DNA from: DASSQJ01 sp963730165
GTDB taxonomy: Bacteria > Actinomycetota > Actinomycetes > Actinomycetales > Dermatophilaceae
NCBI GenBank assembly: GCA_963730165.1
Contig: CAVSQS010000006.1
Location: 19,385-83,384 of the forward strand
DNA length: 64,000 nucleotides
Direction: 5' to 3'
The notes below the pieces were generated by a model. That model made no database searches. It was given only the letters and a program-made list of their open reading frames with translations, and was not told the DNA's origin. The translations under genes were made by a program, and so were the position numbers. This document shows, piece by piece, positions 58,723-64,000 of this stretch. Numbering within the stretch: the stretch's first letter is position 1; every line of letters begins with the position of its first letter.

Positions 58723-59979
58723 TCAGGAGTTCGCGGCCGCCGCCTCCCGCGACTTCGCCCGCTCGAGGGCCTTGCGCCGCATCTCCTCGTTGTCCTCGGC
58801 GATCTTGGCGGCCTTCTCCTCGTCGCGGGTCAGGCACTCGCCCGACTCGGGGTCGAAGACGTGCATCATCGCGGGCTCGAAGACGAGCTCGGCGTCGTCG
58901 CCCTCGAGGACCCGCGAGCTGGGGTCGAGGTTGACGACGAGCTGAGTGCGCATCCCCTCGCCGTCGAGGTCGCGGTCGAGCTCCTCGAGCTTGTCGCGCA
59001 CCGACCGGTCGGCCTCGAAGGGGATGTAGGCGTACTGCTCGTTGCCGAGCCACTCGGTCTGGTCGACGACGGCGGTGAACCGCACCCCGTCCTTCGGTGC
59101 GGTCGCCAGCTCGGCGTCCTTGACGTACTCGGGACGCAGACCGACGATGACGACCTCGTGGTCACCGATCCGCTGCCGCAGCGCGTCGTCGACGGGCACG
59201 TCGAACATCGGCGTCGTGAGGTTCGACCCCTCGACCCGTGCGGGCAGGAAGTTCATCGGTGGGCTGCCGATGAAGCCCGCCACGAAGAGGTTGACCGGCT
59301 GCTCGTAGAGCTCACGGGGTGAGGCGCACTGCTGGAGCACGCCCTTCTTGAGCACCGCGACCCGGTCCCCGAGGGTCATCGCCTCGGTCTGGTCGTGCGT
59401 GACGTAGACCGTCGTGACCCCGAGGCGGCGCTGCATCCGGGCGATCTCGGTCCGCATCTGCCCGCGCAGCTTGGCATCGAGGTTCGAGAGCGGCTCGTCG
59501 AAGAGGAACGCCTCGGCATCACGGACGATCGCCCGCCCCATGGCCACGCGCTGCCGCTGTCCACCGGAGAGGTTGCCCGGCTTGCGCTGCAGGTGCTCGT
59601 CGAGCTCGAGCATCGAGGACGCGGTGTTGACGCGCTCCTTGATCTCGTTCTCGTCGTGCTTCCCCTTGGCCAGCCGCAGCGGGAACGCGATGTTCTCGAA
59701 GACGGTGAGGTGCGGGTAGAGCGCGTAGTTCTGGAAGACCATGGACAGGTTGCGGTCGCGGGGGGCGAGGTCGTTGACCCGCTTGCCGTTGATGACGAGG
59801 TCGCCCGAGGTGATGTCCTCGAGACCCACGATCATCCGCAGCAGCGTCGACTTCCCGCAGCCGGACGGCCCGACGAGGATCATGAACTCCCCGTCGGCGA
59901 TGTCCAGCGAGACGTCCCTGACGGCGAGGAACCCGTCGCCGTACTTCTTGACGATGTTCTTCAGCTCGATCGTCGACAT
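58723..59979 (-). CDS. Sugar ABC transporter ATP-binding protein (MsmK/UgpC/SugC type)
   Basis: A 418-residue ATPase for a carbohydrate importer. Walker A GPSGCGKSTL near 37, Q-loop VFQNYALYPHLTV, signature LSGGQRQRVAMGRA, Walker B EAFLFDEPLSNLDAKLR and H-loop VYVTHDQTEAMTLGD are all canonical. A regulatory OB (TOBE) domain follows from about 240, then a charged coiled-coil tail (RDEEKAAKIAEDNEEMRRKALERAKSREA). It is last in the operon after both permeases and probably drives only this transporter. Confidence 0.94.
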   Translation of the reverse strand: MSTIELKNIVKKYGDGFLAVRDVSLDIADGEFMILVGPSGCGKSTLLRMIVGLEDITSGDLVINGKRVNDLAPRDRNLSMVFQNYALYPHLTVFENIAFPLRLAKGKHDENEIKERVNTASSMLELDEHLQRKPGNLSGGQRQRVAMGRAIVRDAEAFLFDEPLSNLDAKLRGQMRTEIARMQRRLGVTTVYVTHDQTEAMTLGDRVAVLKKGVLQQCASPRELYEQPVNLFVAGFIGSPPMNFLPARVEGSNLTTPMFDVPVDDALRQRIGDHEVVIVGLRPEYVKDAELATAPKDGVRFTAVVDQTEWLGNEQYAYIPFEADRSVRDKLEELDRDLDGEGMRTQLVVNLDPSSRVLEGDDAELVFEPAMMHVFDPESGECLTRDEEKAAKIAEDNEEMRRKALERAKSREAAAANS

Positions 59980-60021
59980 GTCACTCCTGCTTTCCGATGG
60001 CTGGTGGCGTGGTGTTTCCGG

Positions 60022-60885
60022 TCAGCCCTTGACGGCACCGGAGGTCAGCCCGGCGACGATCCGGCGCTGGAAGAGCAGCACGAGGATGACGACGGGGATG
60101 GTCACGACGACGGCGGCGGCACAGATCGCGCCCGTGGGTTGGACGAACTGGCTGGCGCCAGTGAAGAACGCGAGGGCCGCGGGCACGGTACGCGCGTTGT
60201 TGGAGGAGGTGAGGTTGACCGCGAAGACGAAGTCGTTCCAGGCCGTGAAGAAGGCGATGATCGCGGTGGTGAACACCCCCGGCGCGGCGAGCGGCACGAT
60301 CACCTTGCGGAAGGCCTGCCAGCTCGTGGCGCCGTCGACCTGGGCCGCCTGCTCCATCTCCCACGGGATCTGCTGGAAGAAGGCCGAGAGCGTCCAGATC
60401 GACAACGGGAGGGTGAGGGCCAGGTAGGGGATGATCAGCCCGACCTTGGTGTCGAACAGCCCGATCTGCCGCCACAGGTTGAACAGCGGCGTCACCATGG
60501 CGATGACGGGGAAAAACGACACCGCGAGCGCCGTGGTGAGGATGACTTTCTTGCCGGGGAACGCGAGCCGCGAGATCGCGTACGCGCAGAAGGTCGCGAG
60601 GACGACGCTGATGAGCGTCGCCGCGAGGCAGATGACTACGGAGTTGATCAGGGCCGGGACGAAGAGGTCCCTCGCGCCGCCGGTGAAGATCAGCTGGTAG
60701 TTGTCGAACGTCGGCTCCTTGGGCCAGAAGTTGCCGAAGGTGTTCTGCGTCGCGTCGCCCTGGGCGGCGTCGGTCTTCAGCGACTCGGCGAGGATCCACA
60801 CGAGCGGGACCATCGTCCAGAGCATGATCGGGAGCGAGACCGCGAACAGGCCCCACTTGGTGCGGTCGCTGACATTGGTGTTCAC
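60022..60885 (-). CDS. Sugar ABC transporter permease (SugB/MalG type)
   Basis: A 287-residue permease with six helices. The EAA loop is EQAAQVDGATSWQAFRKVIVPLAAPG near 195-215, typical of MalG-like CUT1 permeases. The N-terminal helix is WGLFAVSLPIMLWTMVPLVWIL and the C-terminus RRIVAGLTSGAVKG is also family-typical. GTG start with GGGAGGGAAC upstream; it lies 1 nt after the SugA-like permease stop. Confidence 0.93.
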   Translation of the reverse strand: MNTNVSDRTKWGLFAVSLPIMLWTMVPLVWILAESLKTDAAQGDATQNTFGNFWPKEPTFDNYQLIFTGGARDLFVPALINSVVICLAATLISVVLATFCAYAISRLAFPGKKVILTTALAVSFFPVIAMVTPLFNLWRQIGLFDTKVGLIIPYLALTLPLSIWTLSAFFQQIPWEMEQAAQVDGATSWQAFRKVIVPLAAPGVFTTAIIAFFTAWNDFVFAVNLTSSNNARTVPAALAFFTGASQFVQPTGAICAAAVVVTIPVVILVLLFQRRIVAGLTSGAVKG

Positions 60886-60886
60886 G

Positions 60887-61837
60887 TCAGTTCCCTCCCG
60901 TCAGGTCGACCTTGAACCCTCTGACGAAGATCGCAGCCACGATGAGGACGATGACGAAGAGGATCACGGCCAGGGCCGAACCCATGCCGATCTCGACCCG
61001 GTCGATCGTCTCGGTACCGACGAGCATCGACAGCGTCAACGTCTTGTTGGCCCCTCCGGTCATGACGTACGGGTTGTCGTAGATGCGGATCGCGTCAAGC
61101 GTGCGGAAGAGCACGGCCACCATGAGTGCGGCCTTCATGTTGGGCAGGATCACCTTGTAGAGCCGCTGCCACCAGGTGGCGCCGTCGACCTTCGCCGCCT
61201 CCTCCTGCGCGGTGTCGACCTGGGCGAGGCCAGCCAGCAGGAGCAGCGACATGAACGGGGTGGTCTTCCAGATCTCCGACAGGCAGATCATCGCCAAGGC
61301 CGACCACCGACCGCCGAACCAGTTGTAGTCCATAGGGAAGCCGCCGAAGGACAGCCAGTTGAGCCAGTGGTTGATGAACCCGGTGTCGACACGGGCGGCG
61401 TAGAGCCAGGAGAAGGCCGACACCACGGTGATGATCGAGTACGGGATGAGGACGATCGTGCGCAGCGTCCTGCGGGGCAGGACGATGCGGTGCATGACGA
61501 GCGCGATGCCGAAGCCGAAGACGAGCTCGAAGATCAGCGTGACGACGACGATGATGAAGGTCGTCGTGAACGACTGCCAGAAGAGCGAGTCCGTGAGGGC
61601 GGTGGCGTAGTTGCCGAGCCCGACGAACCTTCGGCCGCTGGGGTCGGTGAGCCGGTAGTTGAACAGCGAGAGGTACACCGCGTACCCGATGGGGTACATC
61701 GTCACGAAGAGCATGACGAAGAACGCGGGGCCGGCCAGCTTCCAGCCGAGGTTGCGCTCGGCGCGCGCCCGGTCGGAGAGCCGTGCCTCCTGACCCTCGG
61801 TGTCCGACAGCGGGGTGACGTCGGTGGGTGCGGTCAT
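60887..61837 (-). CDS. Sugar ABC transporter permease (SugA/MalF type)
   Basis: A 316-residue permease with six helices and the EAA loop EEAAKVDGATWWQRLYKVILPNMK near 220-245. The N-terminal sequence LGWKLAGPAFFVMLFVTMYPIGYAVYLSLFNYRL is typical of MalF-like CUT1 subunits without the extra periplasmic domain. ATG overlaps the stop of the solute-binding protein gene (ATGA). Confidence 0.93.
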   Translation of the reverse strand: MTAPTDVTPLSDTEGQEARLSDRARAERNLGWKLAGPAFFVMLFVTMYPIGYAVYLSLFNYRLTDPSGRRFVGLGNYATALTDSLFWQSFTTTFIIVVVTLIFELVFGFGIALVMHRIVLPRRTLRTIVLIPYSIITVVSAFSWLYAARVDTGFINHWLNWLSFGGFPMDYNWFGGRWSALAMICLSEIWKTTPFMSLLLLAGLAQVDTAQEEAAKVDGATWWQRLYKVILPNMKAALMVAVLFRTLDAIRIYDNPYVMTGGANKTLTLSMLVGTETIDRVEIGMGSALAVILFVIVLIVAAIFVRGFKVDLTGGN

Positions 61838-63165
61838 AGCAGTGCCTTCCCCTGGAGGACGTCGAGGATGAATGTCTGGGCCTTCTCGGGTGTCTGGGCG
61901 TTGACCGAGCTCGGCGGGCTGAAGCTCATCTGCAGCCCGGTCGAGATGTCGCCGTAGTACTGCGACTGGGGCCGCGGCGCCGCGTTCTCGAGCGAGTCGC
62001 GGATCAGTGCGGCGATGCCGTTCGGGAACGCCTTCTTCACGTCGCTGTTGTCGAACACCGACTTCGAGCTGGCCGGGTTCCCGGTGGCGACCATGTAGGC
62101 GGCCTGGTGCTCCGTGGAGGTGATGCACGCTGCTGCCTGGTAGGCGAGGTCGGGGTGCTGGCTGTCGGCGCCGACGGCGAGGTCGATCCCGCCGAAGGGG
62201 GGTGCGGACTTCTCGCCCTCGACGGTCTCGGGGTAGCGGACCGCCCCGAGGTCGTCCATCCACGAGACCCCGGCCGACTCGAGGGCGGCGTACACGTAGG
62301 GCCAGTTGACCATGAAGCCGCTGGTGTCGCCCTCGAAGAGGTTGAGCGAGGCCGGTTCGTCGGACGAGCCCATCGCGGGGCCGCCGACCCCGGAGTCGGA
62401 AACCTCCTGGATGATCTTCGCGGCGTCCTCGCCCGCCGTACTCTCGAGGCCGAGCTTGATGTTGTCGTAGTTGGCGCCCGGGTTGTCGACGATCTTGCCG
62501 CCGGCTCCGGAGATCAGCGCGTTGATCCACACGGTGTAGCCCTCATAGAGCTTCGCCTGGACGCCGATCGTCGTGTTCGTCGACTTCGCAGCGTCGATGA
62601 TCTGGTTCCACGTGACCGGCCGGTTCATGTCGAGCCCGGCCTTCTCGGCGACCGACTTGCGGTACCAGAGCAACTGGGTATTGGCCCAGAACGGCACGGC
62701 GACGAGCTTGTCCTTCCACTTCGCCGCGGCGAGGGCCGAGCCGACGCGGTCCTTGGTGAACTCGCCCTCCATGCTGGAGGGGACGGGGGCCAGGTAGCCG
62801 GCCTCGGCGAACTCGGCGACGAAGACCGGGTCGACGCTCATCAGGTCCATCGTGGTGTCGCCGGCCGCCAGCCGGCGGAGCAGCTGAATCCGCTGGTCGC
62901 TGGCACTGTTGGGCAGCAGCTGGATGTCGATCGTGTACTGGTCGGTCGAGCATTCCTTGGCGAGCTGTGCCTGACCGCCCTTGGTGGGGTCGGACCCACC
63001 GCCGTCGGGGTTGATGTACCAGGTGAGCACCGGCGGCCCGCCGGAGCTCGAGGAGCAGCCCGCGAGGCCCGTCCCCACGAGTAGGGCCCCCGCCACCGCT
63101 GCCGTCGCCGCCCGACGTCGCCGGCGCCCTCGTCCGCGTTCTCCTGTGTGTAGCGACCTGCCCAT
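61834..63165 (-). CDS. Lipoprotein sugar-binding protein (LpqY-like)
   Basis: A 443-residue extracellular solute-binding lipoprotein. The Arg-rich N-terminus leads into a signal helix and lipobox LAGC (Cys near 37). The mature start PPVLTWYINPDGGG, the RIQLLRRLAAGDTTMDLMSVDPVFVAEFAEAGYL block and the SAPPFGGIDLAVGADS region resemble mycobacterial LpqY, the trehalose receptor of LpqY-SugABC. The gene order (receptor, SugA, SugB, SugC) is the same. Trehalose or another alpha-glucoside is the best guess. Confidence 0.87.
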   Translation of the reverse strand: MGRSLHTGERGRGRRRRRAATAAVAGALLVGTGLAGCSSSSGGPPVLTWYINPDGGGSDPTKGGQAQLAKECSTDQYTIDIQLLPNSASDQRIQLLRRLAAGDTTMDLMSVDPVFVAEFAEAGYLAPVPSSMEGEFTKDRVGSALAAAKWKDKLVAVPFWANTQLLWYRKSVAEKAGLDMNRPVTWNQIIDAAKSTNTTIGVQAKLYEGYTVWINALISGAGGKIVDNPGANYDNIKLGLESTAGEDAAKIIQEVSDSGVGGPAMGSSDEPASLNLFEGDTSGFMVNWPYVYAALESAGVSWMDDLGAVRYPETVEGEKSAPPFGGIDLAVGADSQHPDLAYQAAACITSTEHQAAYMVATGNPASSKSVFDNSDVKKAFPNGIAALIRDSLENAAPRPQSQYYGDISTGLQMSFSPPSSVNAQTPEKAQTFILDVLQGKALL

Positions 63166-63316
63166 GATGCGCCATCACCCTGTTCGCACGTCGTTGTGCT
63201 GACATCGAAGGAGGCTCCGGCTCCGGCGCCCCTCTTCGACAGTAGTGCTCGCTCCGCACCGTGGTGGGCTGCGGTGCACACGTTTTCCCGAGTCGCGGCG
63301 CTGCGACTCGACGGGC

Positions 63317-63448
63317 CGAGGCTTCCACCGCCTCGGCCTCGATCAGCTCCTGCAACACCAGGCGGACGGACTCCTTGACCAGGTCCAGGCCATCGGTGGT
63401 GCGGGACGCCTCCAACAACTCGGACACGGCAGACCGGGGCAGGGCCAT
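63317..63448 (-). pseudogene. IS256-family transposase, N-terminal fragment
   Basis: The 44 codons from ATG 63448 (MALPRSAVSELLEA, DLVKESVRLVLQELIEAEA) are the N-terminus of IS256/mutator transposases; similarity then stops. The catalytic region is absent. The fragment sits 150 nt upstream of the sugar-binding protein start, so the operon promoter must lie in the interval or within the fragment. Confidence 0.75.
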
Positions 63449-63934
63449 CGGTGAGCTCCTTCTCGACGAGTACTTGGCGGTACACGTCTGGGGGTGCCCC
63501 CGCTTGCGGGGGCGAATCTCGCCGGTGGCTCCCTTCACTCAGGACGCCGCGCCGACACCCCAAATCCCACCACTACGCGGAGCGCGGTCCCCAGAGGATC
63601 CTCCGTCCGGCTCGCGTACCTCCGAAGCGGTGGCCCGTGCCGTCGGCCGCTTGCAATAGCGACTTGTAGGAGCGATGAGGGGCCGGGGGTGACGTCCCCG
63701 GCCGGGTCCATGGCGGCGCACCTCCTACCTGCACAGCCCTCCGGAGTCGACCTTCCTGGCCGCGCCCCGCGTCACGACCTCCCCGCCGACCGGACGCCGG
63801 CGAGGCGCTCGTGGTCGGTCGTCGGCGGCCTGACGGTCGCTGCTGGGGTACCACCCTCCGAGATCAACCGGCGGAGGGCCCTGGCCCGTTGGGACGCATC
63901 TGGCAGGCATTCGGCACGCGGCGGCATGACGAGA
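63449..63934. other. Intergenic stretch without a supported gene
   Basis: Short frames here have no family and no ribosome-binding site. Apart from a perfect stem-loop at 63496-63513 (GCCCCCGC TT GCGGGGGC), I see nothing functional. It may be the eroded upstream part of the IS256 insertion. Confidence 0.4.
63496..63513. repeat. Perfect 8-bp hairpin
   Basis: GCCCCCGC and GCGGGGGC around TT. Could be a terminator or part of the IS256 end; no T-run follows. Confidence 0.4.
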
Positions 63935-63967
63935 CCCCCTGACCCAGCGTTTCCGCAGGTCAGGGGG
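63935..63967 (-). terminator. Terminator hairpin downstream of the tRNA
   Basis: CCCCCTGACC and GGTCAGGGGG form a perfect 10-bp stem around a 13-nt loop, 13 nt past the tRNA 3' end on the minus strand, followed by TCTCGTCAT. Confidence 0.6.
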
Positions 63968-63980
63968 CCTGTAGCACGGG

Positions 63981-64000
63981 TGGCGGGTGAAGGATTCGAA
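63981..64000 (-). tRNA. tRNA 3' end (partial), isotype not determinable
   Basis: The last 20 bases on the minus strand read as T-loop TTCGAAT, T-stem CCTTC, acceptor ACCCGCC and discriminator A. The 5' part, including the anticodon, is outside the window. The acceptor would pair with GGCGGGT, seen in some actinobacterial tRNA-Tyr genes, but that is only a guess. Confidence 0.6.

Noticed and set aside
63725..63910. Short minus frame before the terminal tRNA
   Set aside because: No ribosome-binding site, no family, and proline/arginine-rich composition typical of a random GC-rich frame.

Overview
The window is from a high-GC actinobacterial chromosome. Synteny and gene content (rpmG-hadA-hadB next to secE-nusG-rplK-rplA, DUF5709, an F420-type LLM oxidoreductase, leaderless genes with TANNNT boxes 6-7 nt before the start) point to Actinomycetia, most likely a micrococcalean family such as Intrasporangiaceae; the family placement is inference.

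Layout. 1-11.2 kb: translation and wall housekeeping genes (rplA, rplK, nusG, secE, tRNA-Trp, murB, two MaoC dehydratases, rpmG, tRNA-Met, tRNA-Thr), interrupted by an aminotransferase, DUF5709, adenosine deaminase and a large LuxR-type ATPase regulator. 11.2-23.2 kb: a corrinoid-receptor-like protein and an SDR, a single-chain ABC exporter with two unequal ATPase halves, fused isobutyryl-CoA mutase (icmF), a DUF4173 membrane protein and a two-component system. 23.2-33.2 kb: a complete molybdenum hydroxylase cluster (coxG-M-L-S, GTPase, xdhC, VWA CoxE, MoxR, two DUF202, MobA-like enzyme). Its large subunit has the form II active-site loop, so CO as substrate is not assured. 33.3-48.7 kb: GNAT, AlkZ-like glycosylase, DUF4212/sodium-solute symporter pair, a giant acyl-CoA carboxylase with a one-base frameshift, BrkB, AI-2E exporter and SulP transporter.

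48.7-58.65 kb is an accessory island with visibly lower GC: truncated IS110 and IS3 pieces, two toxin-antitoxin pairs, an LLM oxidoreductase and a series of small unrelated genes (DoxX, DUF998, DUF3267, small membrane proteins, hypotheticals) in both orientations. Many of the genes or gene pairs are delimited by copies of one GC-rich repeat (core GCGGCGG). Two full copies fold into an 80-bp-class palindromic structure, and two ORFs take their stop codon from the repeat. This resembles an integron cassette cluster without integrase, but the canonical attC core is not conserved, so the idea is a hypothesis.

58.7-64 kb: an LpqY-SugABC-like sugar ABC operon, an IS256 transposase stub, and the 3' end of a tRNA at the window edge.

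Three separate genes (carboxylase, higA, histidine kinase/DUF4173 junction) have apparent one-base losses in G or C runs. Either these are real mutations or the assembly under-calls homopolymers; this should be settled before any of them is called a pseudogene.
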